Counted from the stretch's first letter, positions 33,783 through 42,684 are shown. The stretch: DNA of 64,000 nt from Clostridiales bacterium (GCA_004558825.1 SFDB01000002.1:1-64000); one strand, 5' to 3'. Notes: generated from the sequence alone by a model not told the origin. Made by a program: numbers and translations.

Positions 33783-34352
33783 TTAAATAAGTTCACTTTC
33801 CGTGACTATGCAGTCTACGGAGCAGTCATGCTCTTCGCATGGAACGGCATCTCTAAGCTGGAGGCTGAAGCAAAAGCCGCAGCGATAGGCATGTCCCGAA
33901 GAGAGAAGCCTGTCATAGTATCCGCCGCCCTGACCGAGCCTGCGTCTGTCGGAGCGCCCGAAGGAGATGGCGGGAACTATGATAAAGTCGAGCTCATCAA
34001 ACTCAATGAGCGTCGACCGCTTCGGATCGGGCTCAAGTATGCCGAAGCTGCCCGAAACGAATGCGTTTTCGTCCTCTGGGATGTAAAGCTCAAGCCTGCT
34101 GTCTGCCGCGCAAAGCGGAAAAGCTACGCGTTTACCGTTATCGAGCGCATACCTTACGGCTTCTCGCGGGTCACACTCGGTTTTCATGGCCATATATGCG
34201 AGCACTGTTCTCGCGCTGCGGAACTCCTTAAGCGAAATCAAGCGTTCGCACGCGGCGGCAGATGCGATTTTGCGAAAACCATCGTCGAGCGTGCGAAGCT
34301 CGCGCCTGACTGCCTTTCGAAGAACATGCTTTTCTGAAACAATATCGGTCAA
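33783..34352 (-). CDS. 5-formyltetrahydrofolate cyclo-ligase
   Basis: 189 aa from TTG 34352. Family features: KHVLRKAVRRELR at the N-terminus, FGILEPDP, and the ATP-binding signature LGQGGGYYDRLLS. It returns 5-formyl-THF to the active folate pool with ATP. TTG 34352 follows AGGGAG at proper spacing and lies 5 nt after the amidohydrolase stop; the ATG at 34403 is inside that gene. Confidence 0.92.
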   Translation of the reverse strand: MTDIVSEKHVLRKAVRRELRTLDDGFRKIASAAACERLISLKEFRSARTVLAYMAMKTECDPREAVRYALDNGKRVAFPLCAADSRLELYIPEDENAFVSGSFGILEPDPKRSTLIEFDELDFIIVPAISFGRSDRRRLGQGGGYYDRLLSSGHAYRCGFCFSLQLRDAVPCEEHDCSVDCIVTESELI

Positions 34353-34357
34353 AGCTT

Positions 34358-35521
34358 TTACTCCCTGTGCGCTACCTGACCGTCTACGGTGCAAAGCACG
34401 CATCTTGACCTGAAATCGAGCGGATGCCCGGAGAATACCGCGATATCGGCGTCTTTGCCGACTTCAAGACTGCCTACCCTGTCGTCGATGCCGGTAATCC
34501 TCGCCGCGTTTATCGTTATCGAGCGGAGCGCAGCGTCTTCGGGCAGACCTTCGCGGACGGCAAGCGCCGCGCATACGGGCAAATACTGCTCGGGTATAAC
34601 GGGGTGGTCGGTCATCATGGCGAAATCTATGCCCGCGTCATAAAGCGCTTTGGGCGCGGAGAAGCTGACGTTTCTGAGCTCAATTTTGCTTCTGTCGGTG
34701 AGCAGTGGACCTATAATTATGCCTGCGCCGGTTTCTTCGATGGTTTCCTTCAAAAGGTCGGGTATAAGATAGCCTTCGGTGCAGTGGTCGAGCGTGAATC
34801 TTACATTGAACTCCTTTGCTATCCTTATCGCGGTGAGTATATCGTCAGCGCGGTGACAATGTATTTTAAGAGGAAGCTCCCTGCGTATTACGGGCAGCAA
34901 CGCTTCCTTGCCAAGATCTCTTTCGGGCATTTTTGAAGGATCATCCTTGGCGTTTTCAATTTTTTTAGCGTAGTCGAGCGCGCCTGCAAGCGCCTTTCTG
35001 AGTATTGCGGCAATCGCCATCCTTGTGGCCGGCGTAGCTTTGTCGCCGTAAACGCGTTTGGGGTTTTCGCCGAAAGCGGCTTTCATGGCGACGGGGAACT
35101 TGAGTATCATTTCATCCATGGAGCGGCCATAGAGCTTCATCGCGACGAAAGTGCCTCCGACTACGTTTGCACTGCCCGGACCCGTGACGGCGGTCGTTAC
35201 TCCGCAGGCTACGGCCTCCTTAAAGCATCTGTCAAACGGGTTTATGCCGTCTATTGAACGCATTTCGGGCGTTACGGGGTTCGTGGCTTCGTTGCCGTCC
35301 GAGCCCTCTCTGCCCATGCCGTCCTCCCACATGCCTATATGCGAATGCGCGTCGATTATGCCGGGCATTGCATACATACCTTCGGCGTCGAACACGTCGC
35401 AGCCTGCGGTATCGACATTCTGTGCGATTTCGGCAATCTTGCCGCCGTCAATTCTAATGTCGCCGACGAAGCTGCCGTTTTCGGTCATTGTCAAAAGCCT
35501 TGCATTTTTGATTACAAGCAT
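34358..35521 (-). CDS. Amidohydrolase family protein
   Basis: 387 aa. Metal-dependent hydrolase: MPGIIDAHSHIG (HxH), KIHCHRADD and FTLDHCTEG (metal His), AMMTDHPV (metal Asp), and a typical composite beta domain ending VGSLEVGKDADIAVFSGHPL. Similar to imidazolonepropionase-like amidohydrolases of Clostridia. The substrate is unknown; no hut or peptide operon lies nearby. AGGCTTACTATG gives a modest site; the cyclo-ligase follows. Confidence 0.9.
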   Translation of the reverse strand: MLVIKNARLLTMTENGSFVGDIRIDGGKIAEIAQNVDTAGCDVFDAEGMYAMPGIIDAHSHIGMWEDGMGREGSDGNEATNPVTPEMRSIDGINPFDRCFKEAVACGVTTAVTGPGSANVVGGTFVAMKLYGRSMDEMILKFPVAMKAAFGENPKRVYGDKATPATRMAIAAILRKALAGALDYAKKIENAKDDPSKMPERDLGKEALLPVIRRELPLKIHCHRADDILTAIRIAKEFNVRFTLDHCTEGYLIPDLLKETIEETGAGIIIGPLLTDRSKIELRNVSFSAPKALYDAGIDFAMMTDHPVIPEQYLPVCAALAVREGLPEDAALRSITINAARITGIDDRVGSLEVGKDADIAVFSGHPLDFRSRCVLCTVDGQVAHRE

Positions 35522-35773
35522 AGTAAGCCTCCGTACCTATTTTATGTTTAGCTGCATTTTATCACAGAAATCGGCGTGTGGGCAAGGGAAAGCGCGGTCA
35601 ATGTTTCCGATGCTTATATGGTGGCGGGGTTAGTGATTCGCTGTTTGCTGCGGCCGTTCTTCCGCCTGATTTGGCTTAAAAGCTGAGCTCTAAGATGATT
35701 TGCGGAAACCTTATTAAACCTCCTGCTGCGTCTGTCGAGCGAAGATGAAGAGTTCAAAAAACGCTTTATTGTC

Positions 35774-36034
35774 ATGCTTTCGCGTCTTACCGTCAACGAA
35801 TGGAAGCTTCTTGAAAAAATGGCAAGCTTGCTCGTCCAAGAGCGTATAGACAACAAAGTTTTCATCGCCAAGTTTGAGGAAGGCTCGACAGAACCTACGC
35901 CTACGCCAGAGCAGCCGACGCCCACACCGACAAATCCGACAAACCCGCCTAAGACGGGCGCTATATCGGCAACGGCTATGGCTGTGACAGCCGTGCTCGG
36001 CGGAGCGGCAATGCTGATTAAGCGCAAAAGATAA
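35774..36034 (+). pseudogene. 3' remnant of a wall-anchored surface protein
   Basis: 86 codons. The C-terminus has a Thr/Pro repeat (EPTPTPEQPTPTPTNPTN), then PPKTG, a hydrophobic stretch and RKR, the sortase sorting-signal layout with PPKTG instead of LPXTG. The preceding helical segment (SRLTVNEWKLLEKMASLL) is open back to a TGA near 35690, with no Shine-Dalgarno or credible start. Sortase substrates are normally long and carry a signal peptide, so this is the tail of a lost gene or a fusion of two remnants. Confidence 0.5.
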
Positions 36035-36055
36035 CGATAAGAGAATAAAAGCGAC

Positions 36056-36085
36056 ACCGCCCCGCCGCGCTATGCGGCGGGGCGG
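36056..36085 (+). repeat. 30-bp GC-rich hairpin, left copy
   Basis: Forms a long stem (CCGCCCCGCCGC paired with GCGGCGGGGCGG) and is identical to 36287-36316. It lies 22 bp after the stop of the surface-protein remnant and lacks a T tract. Confidence 0.7.
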
Positions 36086-36105
36086 ACAGCTTGTCGAAAA
36101 ACCTC

Positions 36106-36287
36106 GGGGTTGTTAAGGGGTCGCAGCCCCTTAAGTTAATTCTGGCTTTGACGACATGTGCGTCAAAACGGATGAAAACCCATAGGTTTCGTGCTTTGCG
36201 GGTTTTGCCGCCCGGGAGCGAATACGAGAGGCAAAACACGGGGAAAACTCAAAAAAGTGGCAGTATGCCACTTTTTTGACACTCAAA
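36106..36287 (-). repeat. Structured intergenic repeat element, copy B
   Basis: 182 bp, reverse-complement copy of 20356-20536. The main stem is perfect in both copies although the pair at its base differs: G-C in copy A, A-T in copy B, a compensatory change. Its TTTGAGTGTC end abuts a GC-rich hairpin exactly as in copy A. The gap 36035-36426 otherwise holds two identical hairpins and the walJ promoter. Confidence 0.8.
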
Positions 36288-36316
36288 CCGCCCCGCCGCG
36301 CTATGCGGCGGGGCGG
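36287..36316 (+). repeat. 30-bp GC-rich hairpin, right copy
   Basis: Identical to 36056-36085. On the minus strand the hairpin runs into TTTGAGTGTC of copy B. The pair brackets the element as a direct repeat. Confidence 0.7.
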
Positions 36317-36355
36317 TTTGCTCTAATGCGGATTTTGCAGGCGCAAGGGCGCCTC

Positions 36356-36384
36356 TTGTTATAAATACGCTAATGCGCTATAAT
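36356..36384 (+). promoter_or_regulatory. Promoter of the walJ operon
   Basis: TTGTTA (36356-36361), 17-bp spacer, perfect TATAAT (36379-36384), 42 bp before ATG 36427. Confidence 0.65.
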
Positions 36385-36426
36385 GTATACTGAAAATCGG
36401 GCTTTTACCCGAATCGGAGGGAATGA

Positions 36427-37215
36427 ATGCGATTTTGTCCGCTTTTCAGCGGTTCGTCGGGCAACTGCATTTTTATCGAAGGCGGCGGCGTGCGCGTGCT
36501 TGTCGACGCGGGACTGGCCGGAAGGACGATAATAAATGCGCTTGCGGGAATAAATGTAAGCCCTGACACGATAGACGCGATAGTCGTCACGCATGAGCAC
36601 AGCGACCATATAAAAGGCGTAGGGGTGCTCTCAAGACGGTATTCGATACCCGTGTATGCGAACAGCGCGACTTGGGACGCCATGAGTCCGCTCATTGGCG
36701 AGGTGGCGCCCTCGTGTGTCAGAATATTTGAAACCGACAGAGATTTTTTTATTCGTGAGCTTAATGTGCTGCCATTTGCGACGCCGCATGACGCGGCTGA
36801 ATCGGTTGGCTACTGCTTTAATCATAAAGGCGCGCAGGTAAGCACGCTTACGGACGTTGGGCATATAAACGCGCGGCTGTTATCGGCCGTGCAGGAGTCG
36901 GATATAATTCTTTTGGAATCGAATCATGACGTCGAAATGCTCAAGGCCGGAAGCTACCCATACACGCTTAAACGGCGCATACTCGGCGACAACGGCCATC
37001 TTTCGAACGATGCGGCGGGTGAAGCGTTGGTAAAGCTCTATAAATGCGGCCTTCGCAACGCTGTTCTCGGCCATCTCAGCCATGAGAACAACCTTGAGCC
37101 GCTCGCGCTCGAGACGGTGCGGCAGGCGCTAAGAAACGAGGATATATTCGATGAGGAATTTTCGCTTTGTGTGGCGCACCGCGACAGGGCAGCGGGAATG
37201 TTCGAGATAGAATAA
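36427..37215 (+). CDS. walJ: Metallo-beta-lactamase-fold hydrolase WalJ/YycJ
   Basis: 262 aa. Begins MRFCPLFSGSSGNC, typical of YycJ. Zinc motif THEHSDH near residue 57, TPHDAAESVG, STLTDVGH, LLESNHDVEML and LGHLSHENN are all present. YycJ-type proteins are 5' exonuclease-like enzymes implicated in mismatch repair and, in some Firmicutes, in the WalRK locus; walRK is not nearby. CGGAGGGAATG gives the site. First gene of a run reaching rlmH. Confidence 0.92.
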   Translation: MRFCPLFSGSSGNCIFIEGGGVRVLVDAGLAGRTIINALAGINVSPDTIDAIVVTHEHSDHIKGVGVLSRRYSIPVYANSATWDAMSPLIGEVAPSCVRIFETDRDFFIRELNVLPFATPHDAAESVGYCFNHKGAQVSTLTDVGHINARLLSAVQESDIILLESNHDVEMLKAGSYPYTLKRRILGDNGHLSNDAAGEALVKLYKCGLRNAVLGHLSHENNLEPLALETVRQALRNEDIFDEEFSLCVAHRDRAAGMFEIE

Positions 37216-37240
37216 TTCGTTTGATTTACGGAGGAGCAGT

Positions 37241-38194
37241 ATGAGCGTAAACAGCCGTGCGGGGAAAACTTTTCTTATCGCCGTGATACTTTATATTGCG
37301 GCGAGTATAATAGTCGGCTTTTCGGGCGTCGACGCAGAGAGCGAACCCATAAAAATGTACGCGATAAACGCGCTTGTGACGCAGGTTGGGGCGATACTTC
37401 TGCCGTCGATAGTAATGATGCGCGGACAGGATCCGGTGCGATACGGCTTCAAACGAATAAGCTTCGGGCAGGTGTTGCTTTCGGTGCTTATAGGCATAGG
37501 GCTTTTTCTTGCGGTGACAGGCATAAATTCGCTGTTTACGACCGCAGCCGAGGAAGTGCTCGGGCAGGATCTGTCGGAGATGTCAACACAGCTTCCGCCT
37601 ATGGACACGCCTTTTAACGCCGTTGCATCTGTCGTGCTTATAGCGATAATCCCCGCAGTAACGGAGGAGGTGCTTTTCAGGGGCGCAATGCTCAATTCAT
37701 GGCGCCGGCTTGGCAGAAGGCGCGCGATATGGCTTACTTCGATAACCTTTGCGCTGATGCATGTTCAGCCGGTATCTATGCCCGCTTTTTTATTCATAGC
37801 GTATTTTCTCGGCGCGATGTCGTACGAATCGGGCTCAACAGTGCCGTGCATGATAGCGCATTTTATGAACAATGCGATATCGCTCGTTTTGACATGGATC
37901 GCAGGGAGAGGTGCGGAAGAAGGATCTGCGGCTTCGTTTTCGGAGCTGATGCACGCTGCACTCTTGTATGTAGCGATTGGGCTGGCGATACTCGGCATAT
38001 CGTACGGACTGTTTAAGCAATTATGCAGAAAAGGGCGTACGGAAGAAACGGACGCTCAGAAGTGCGAAAATGTGCATATGGGAATGCGCGAGGCAGTGCC
38101 GCTTGCAATAGCGTGCGCCATGCTCGCGCTTCTCGGCGTCGCCTCGTTCATGGTGACGTTGATTGACTTTTCGCAGTTTGGTGTTGTGCAATGA
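37241..38194 (+). CDS. CPBP-family intramembrane metalloprotease
   Basis: 317 aa with about eight hydrophobic segments. The Abi/CPBP motifs are intact: EEVLFRGAML, FALMHVQP and MIAHFMNNA. This family includes CAAX-type proteases and bacteriocin self-immunity proteins; the substrate is unknown. GGAGGAG before ATG 37241. Its stop overlaps rlmH by 4 nt. Confidence 0.9.
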   Translation: MSVNSRAGKTFLIAVILYIAASIIVGFSGVDAESEPIKMYAINALVTQVGAILLPSIVMMRGQDPVRYGFKRISFGQVLLSVLIGIGLFLAVTGINSLFTTAAEEVLGQDLSEMSTQLPPMDTPFNAVASVVLIAIIPAVTEEVLFRGAMLNSWRRLGRRRAIWLTSITFALMHVQPVSMPAFLFIAYFLGAMSYESGSTVPCMIAHFMNNAISLVLTWIAGRGAEEGSAASFSELMHAALLYVAIGLAILGISYGLFKQLCRKGRTEETDAQKCENVHMGMREAVPLAIACAMLALLGVASFMVTLIDFSQFGVVQ

Positions 38195-38670
38195 CTATCA
38201 GGATAATTTGCATTGGCAAGCTGAAGGAGTCGTTTTACACGGCCGCTTCTGACGAGTTCAGGAAGCGGCTGTCGCGCTACTGTGAGCTTGAGATAGTCGA
38301 ACTGGCCGATGAAAAGGCGGCGGAGCGATTGAGCGAGGCGCAATGCGAGCAGGTGAAGCAAAAGGAAGGGAAGCGCATACTCGAAAGGGTTAGAGACGGT
38401 GAATTTCTCATCGCAACGGCGATAGATGGCGAAAGGATTTCGTCGGAGAAGTTCGCGAGGCTCATTGAAAGCAGGATGAACGCGGGGCAGAGCAGAATAG
38501 CGGTAGCGATAGGCGGCTCTCTCGGGCTCAGCAGCGAGGTGCTCGAGCGGGCGTCGTATAAGCTGAGCTTTTCTTCAATGACATTCAATCACATGCTTTT
38601 CAGAATAATGCTTCTTGAGCAGCTTTACAGGGCCTTCAGGATAATAAACAATGAGCCTTATCATAAATAG
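38191..38670 (+). CDS. rlmH: 23S rRNA pseudouridine-1915 N3-methyltransferase
   Basis: 159 aa. SPOUT methyltransferase with the RlmH start (IRIICIGKLKE), AIGGSLGLSSEV (knot and SAM site), and the conserved C-terminus MTFNHMLFRIMLLEQLYRAFRIINNEPYHK. It methylates pseudouridine 1915 of 23S rRNA on 70S ribosomes. ATGA overlap with the upstream gene. Confidence 0.97.
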   Translation: MTIRIICIGKLKESFYTAASDEFRKRLSRYCELEIVELADEKAAERLSEAQCEQVKQKEGKRILERVRDGEFLIATAIDGERISSEKFARLIESRMNAGQSRIAVAIGGSLGLSSEVLERASYKLSFSSMTFNHMLFRIMLLEQLYRAFRIINNEPYHK

Positions 38671-38682
38671 AGGGAGAACACG

Positions 38683-39186
38683 ATGAAAAAAGGTGAGAAG
38701 GAAGCTTACGGGCTGCTGGACGAGATGGGCATAGAATATAAGCGCTATGAGCATCTTGCGGCAGATACGATGGAGGTTTGTGATGAGATAGACAAAACGA
38801 CGGGTGTCGCGCATTGCAAGAACCTTTTTTTGACGAATAGGCAGCGCACGAATTTTTTCCTTATCATGATGCGTGGCGGCAAGCGGTTCAGGACGGCCGA
38901 AGCGTCGAAGCAGCTCGGTACGGCGCGCTTGAGCTTTGCCGAGGATGAGCTTTTATACGAAAAGCTTGGGCTTACGCCCGGCTCGGTGACACCGCTCGGC
39001 CTCATGAACGATGAAAAGCATGAGATTAAGGTTGCGATGGACAAGGACTTGATTGATGACGACATGATATGCGTCCATCCATGCATAAACACTGCGTCCG
39101 TGACGATGAAAACAAGCGAGCTTATACGATTGATACATAATCTCGGATACGAGCTTACGTTTATTGAGCTGACGGGCGAGTCCTGA
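38683..39186 (+). CDS. YbaK/ProXp-type aminoacyl-tRNA deacylase
   Basis: 167 aa. YbaK fold: HLAADTMEVCDEID, VAHCKNLFLTNRQ (the catalytic-type Lys in CKNLF), GLTPGSVTPLGLMND and HPCINTASV. Proteins of the PrdX/ProXp class hydrolyse mischarged Ala- or Cys-tRNA(Pro). Twelve nucleotides after rlmH with GGGAG, so the end of the walJ operon. Confidence 0.9.
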   Translation: MKKGEKEAYGLLDEMGIEYKRYEHLAADTMEVCDEIDKTTGVAHCKNLFLTNRQRTNFFLIMMRGGKRFRTAEASKQLGTARLSFAEDELLYEKLGLTPGSVTPLGLMNDEKHEIKVAMDKDLIDDDMICVHPCINTASVTMKTSELIRLIHNLGYELTFIELTGES

Positions 39187-39245
39187 ACGGCGCAAAGCGT
39201 GCGTTTGTTTACGAAATGTTTAATTTGATGTGTTGCAAGCTGTGA

Positions 39246-39251
39246 TATAAT
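39246..39251 (+). promoter_or_regulatory. Extended -10 promoter of NlpC/P60 gene
   Basis: TGATATAAT, an extended -10 with perfect TATAAT, 33 bp before ATG 39285. A -35 is weak (TTTGAT at 16 bp spacing). Confidence 0.5.
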
Positions 39252-39284
39252 AGTTTCAAAATCATAGTCAGGGGAATATCCGTC

Positions 39285-40976
39285 ATGGAAAAAACCAACG
39301 AAGGCTTTAGCCAAAAAATAAATAAAATCGTAAAAGCGATACGGCGGCGTAGGAGGATAAGGCGACGAAACGCCTTGAAGGCGGGCAAGCTGACATTTTC
39401 GATGAAGCTTAAGAAAGCTTTCAGAAAGATTTCCGGCCTGTTCATGGGCTTGAAGCCTTGGGCGCGCGCAGCCGCATGCGCAATGCTTGCTCTGCTGATA
39501 CTTGTTCCGACGGTGATAGCGTTCGTTCCAAGCAAGCCCGCGGTCGCTGATGCGGAAACAGGCGATTTACAGAAATCTAACGGGAGCGTCATCGATATAG
39601 GCGCTCAGAGCGCGGCAAATTCCACGCCGTACAAAATCCAGCAAAGCGACATAAAGGCAACGCCGCTCCCGTCGCCTACGCCGACGCCCATACTCTTTAC
39701 AAAGGGCGAACGCGGCGACATAATTCCAGACGTGCAGCTCAGATTGATGGGATTGAGCTACATGGACTCTGATGAGCCTACGGATTTATTTGGCGCAACT
39801 ACGTCCGGTGCGATAAGCGTTTTTCAAAGAAAAAACGACTTGCCGATAACGGGTGATCTTGATCGGCAGACATATGATTTGCTCATGTCGGACGCCGCGA
39901 GGCCGTACGTCGTTGAAGAGGGCGATACGGGCGACGATATAGCGGAGCTGCAGGATCGTCTGTATCAGCTCGGATATATCGATCTTGTTACCGGCTATTT
40001 CGGCTCGGATACGACGAAGGCGGTTAAGCTTTTCCAAGAAAAAAACAAATTGACGCAAACGGGTCGAATAGACGGCGACACGCGTGAGATGCTTTACAGT
40101 GAAAACGCAAAATCACACTACATATCGTTTGGCGCAGAGGGCGAAGAGGTAAAGCAGTTCCAAGAGATACTTCAGCGTCTGGGATACCTTACGACAACGC
40201 CTGACGGCAAAAGCGGCAACGATACGGTCGCGGCTATAAAGCGCTTCCAAGAAAAAAACGGTCTTATTGCCGACGGCAACCTCGGTCCCGCTACGCGGAA
40301 ATTACTTCTTTCGGATAAAGCACAGGCTAACGCCCTTACGGTGGGCATGAGCGGTGTCGACGTCGAAAACGTACAGAAGCTTTTGAAAAAGCACGGGTAT
40401 TTGAAGGATAAAAACTGCACCGGATATTACGGCTCGGTTACGGAATACGCCGTAAAAGCGTTTCAAAAACGAAATGGGCTTTCTGTCGACGGCAGAGTGG
40501 GCCGCCAGACGATGACTGCGCTTAAAAAGAGCGAAGCAAAGGGTCCCGCTTCGGGATACGTTATAGGCGGAGGAGGCAGCGGCGGAAACTCAGACAAGTC
40601 CGGCATAGAGCGCCTTGTTGACGCCGCAAAGAGCAGACTGGGCTGCAAGTATGTGCTCGGAAAGAAGGGGCCGAATCAGTTTGACTGTTCCGGACTCGTA
40701 TATTGGTGCCTGAATAAAGCGGGCGTGAAGCAGGGATACATGACGTCGATAGCGTGGCGCAGCTGCTCGAAATACCAACGAATAAATTCGTTCAGCGATA
40801 TAAAACGCGGCGATATAATCGTGTTCAAGATGTCGGCGTCACAGGGGCACGTCGGTATTGCGATAAGCTCGTCGGTGATGATTGACGCATCAAACCGAAA
40901 CGGTAAGGTTGTAGAGAGAAGCTTTAAGACGAGCTACTGGAAGGGTGTATTCTACTGCGCGTACAGAATATTCTGA
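39285..40976 (+). CDS. NlpC/P60 hydrolase with four PG-binding repeats
   Basis: 563 aa. Very basic cytoplasmic N-terminus (~1-60), one membrane segment (~62-82), a Thr/Pro linker, four peptidoglycan-binding modules (~140-190, 210-260, 285-335, 355-410, each with a V/IK-FQ(E/K)(K/R)N core), a Gly/Ser linker and a C-terminal NlpC/P60 domain with Cys in FDCSGLVYW and His in GHVGIAIS. It probably cuts peptidoglycan stem peptides outside the membrane. A second protein of the same design lies at 42685-44007, and the sporulation genes yqfC-yqfD are between, so a role in spore or wall remodelling is plausible. Confidence 0.9.
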   Translation: MEKTNEGFSQKINKIVKAIRRRRRIRRRNALKAGKLTFSMKLKKAFRKISGLFMGLKPWARAAACAMLALLILVPTVIAFVPSKPAVADAETGDLQKSNGSVIDIGAQSAANSTPYKIQQSDIKATPLPSPTPTPILFTKGERGDIIPDVQLRLMGLSYMDSDEPTDLFGATTSGAISVFQRKNDLPITGDLDRQTYDLLMSDAARPYVVEEGDTGDDIAELQDRLYQLGYIDLVTGYFGSDTTKAVKLFQEKNKLTQTGRIDGDTREMLYSENAKSHYISFGAEGEEVKQFQEILQRLGYLTTTPDGKSGNDTVAAIKRFQEKNGLIADGNLGPATRKLLLSDKAQANALTVGMSGVDVENVQKLLKKHGYLKDKNCTGYYGSVTEYAVKAFQKRNGLSVDGRVGRQTMTALKKSEAKGPASGYVIGGGGSGGNSDKSGIERLVDAAKSRLGCKYVLGKKGPNQFDCSGLVYWCLNKAGVKQGYMTSIAWRSCSKYQRINSFSDIKRGDIIVFKMSASQGHVGIAISSSVMIDASNRNGKVVERSFKTSYWKGVFYCAYRIF

Positions 40977-40999
40977 TAGATTAAAAACGAACAAGCGAG

Positions 41000-41047
41000 G
41001 CGCTCGGCGGGGCTTTAGGACACGAAAGCCAATGTCGAGCGCTTTTT
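41000..41047 (+). terminator. Terminator after the NlpC/P60 gene
   Basis: GCGCTCG (41000-41006) pairs with CGAGCGC (41036-41042), with an inner GGCTTT/AAAGCC stem, followed by TTTTTATA. Confidence 0.75.
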
Positions 41048-41095
41048 ATAATATTGCTTTCTTTTGATGCATATATATCGCAATGAGGTGATACT

Positions 41096-41401
41096 GTGAG
41101 CAGGCGAAAAATCAAGCTTAAAAGGCGTTTTGTGAAGATGCTCGAGCTGCCTGAGGATGTCGCGTTCGATGTACCGCGCGTAACGCTTGTGGGCGGCGAC
41201 AGCGCGCTTATTGAGTATCACAGAGGGATATTTGAGTATTCCGACGAGACGGTGAGGCTCAACACGGGAGCGGGATTATTGAGAATAGACGGCGAAATGC
41301 TTGAACTGCGCGAGCTGAGCGAGGAAAGGCTGTTTATATGCGGCGCCATAACATCGGTTTCGTATGAATATAAAGAGGACCGAATGCAGCGCAAAAAGTG
41401 A
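41096..41401 (+). CDS. yqfC: Sporulation protein YqfC
   Basis: 101 aa. YabP/YqfC family: PEDVAFDVPRVTLVGGDSALIEYHRGI and VRLNTGAGLLRIDGEML are characteristic. The family is restricted to endospore formers and acts in the mother cell. GTG 41096 follows GAGGTGAT. yqfD follows, the standard pairing. Confidence 0.9.
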   Translation: MSRRKIKLKRRFVKMLELPEDVAFDVPRVTLVGGDSALIEYHRGIFEYSDETVRLNTGAGLLRIDGEMLELRELSEERLFICGAITSVSYEYKEDRMQRKK

Positions 41402-41453
41402 GCGAGCGGCGCGGTGAAGGGCTTCACATAATCGATTTTAACGGAGCGAGCGC

Positions 41454-42626
41454 ATGAAACTTATAAACTATATTGCGGGTTATGTACGCATACTGATAGA
41501 AGGGAGCGGAATAGAGCGCTTTATTAATCAATCGCTGCAGAACGGCATATCGATATGGGGCGTTAGGCGAAAAAGCAGGACGGTTATAACGGCATACATT
41601 GAACTCGCGGATTTCTATAAGCTGCGCCCGATAGTGCGCCGCACGGGATGTCGCGTACATGTCGAGCGCAGATACGGAGCACCGTTTATATATACGCGCA
41701 ACAGAGGACGCCATGTGATGCTTGTTGGATGGGCGCTTGTGATAGCGGCTGTGTTCGCGCTGTCGCGATATGTATGGTTTATCGACATAAACGGATGCAG
41801 CGATATAGGCGAGGAAGAAATATGCGGCATACTCAATGATATGTCGATACACAGCGGCATGAAGCGAACGAGCTTCACGACAGCCGATATAGGGAATGAG
41901 CTTTGCAGACGCGATGAGCGCATAGCGTGGGCAAGCGCAAGGCTTAGCGGGGTAAAGCTGATAATCGATATTGTTGAGGCCGACAAGGGCGTAGAAATAA
42001 AGCAGGCTGAAACCGCACCCGTCAGCATATACGCGAAAAAGGAAGGCGTTATCGAAAGCATTGTCGCGCTTACGGGGCGTGCGTGCGTCAAATCGGGAGA
42101 CGCCGTGAAAAAGGGGCAGCTTCTGATAACCGGCGACCTTCGTTCCGAGGGAGCGCCTGCATTCACGGTACATGCGTCCGGAGAGGTCTATGCGAAAGTG
42201 AATTATTCGTTCGAAATGACGCTCGGGCGGCGCATAACGGGCGAAGCGCGTACGGGCAGGACGTGTGAATACTGTGAAATATCGATATTCGGAAAACGCT
42301 TTTTCAAGGCAGCAGAGGAATACGAGAAATATGAACTGGAGCCGCAAACATCGGCGCTTGTAAAGAATTTTTTTCTCCCGTTCACCGTTTTGCGCGGGAC
42401 GTGCTTTGAAATAGGAGAAATAGAGCATGAAGCAGGACCTGACGAGCTGAAGGAGTTTGCGATGCAAAAGCTGTGGGAGCGACTCGAGCGCGAACTGCCG
42501 AAAGATGCATACATAATATCGAAAAGCAGCGAAGTGAAAGTGGGCGATGACGAAAGGACGACGGTAATATTGCGCGTGACCGTGCGCGAAAACATAGGCA
42601 TGGAGGCAGAGATAGGCGGAGAATAA
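41454..42626 (+). CDS. yqfD: Sporulation protein YqfD
   Basis: 390 aa. N-terminal domain MKLINYIAGYVRILIEGSGIE is typical, with a membrane segment at ~88-105 (VMLVGWALVIAAVFAL), an extracytoplasmic FtsQ-like part (NGCSDIGEEEICGIL), and VSIYAKKEGVIESIVALTGRACVKSGDAVKKGQ. YqfD is a conserved engulfment-stage sporulation protein, partner of YqfC. Conserved across spore-forming Clostridia; function not fully known. A GAGCG site precedes ATG 41454. Confidence 0.92.
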   Translation: MKLINYIAGYVRILIEGSGIERFINQSLQNGISIWGVRRKSRTVITAYIELADFYKLRPIVRRTGCRVHVERRYGAPFIYTRNRGRHVMLVGWALVIAAVFALSRYVWFIDINGCSDIGEEEICGILNDMSIHSGMKRTSFTTADIGNELCRRDERIAWASARLSGVKLIIDIVEADKGVEIKQAETAPVSIYAKKEGVIESIVALTGRACVKSGDAVKKGQLLITGDLRSEGAPAFTVHASGEVYAKVNYSFEMTLGRRITGEARTGRTCEYCEISIFGKRFFKAAEEYEKYELEPQTSALVKNFFLPFTVLRGTCFEIGEIEHEAGPDELKEFAMQKLWERLERELPKDAYIISKSSEVKVGDDERTTVILRVTVRENIGMEAEIGGE

Positions 42627-42684
42627 AAGATGGGGGAATTTCAAACAAAACCAAAGCGGCTTAATCGAGAATCATGTCTATAAG

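Noticed and set aside
41424..42644. 406-aa open frame antisense to yqfD
   Set aside because: It mirrors the codon bias of yqfD, has no Shine-Dalgarno and no recognisable domain, while the opposite strand encodes a known family.
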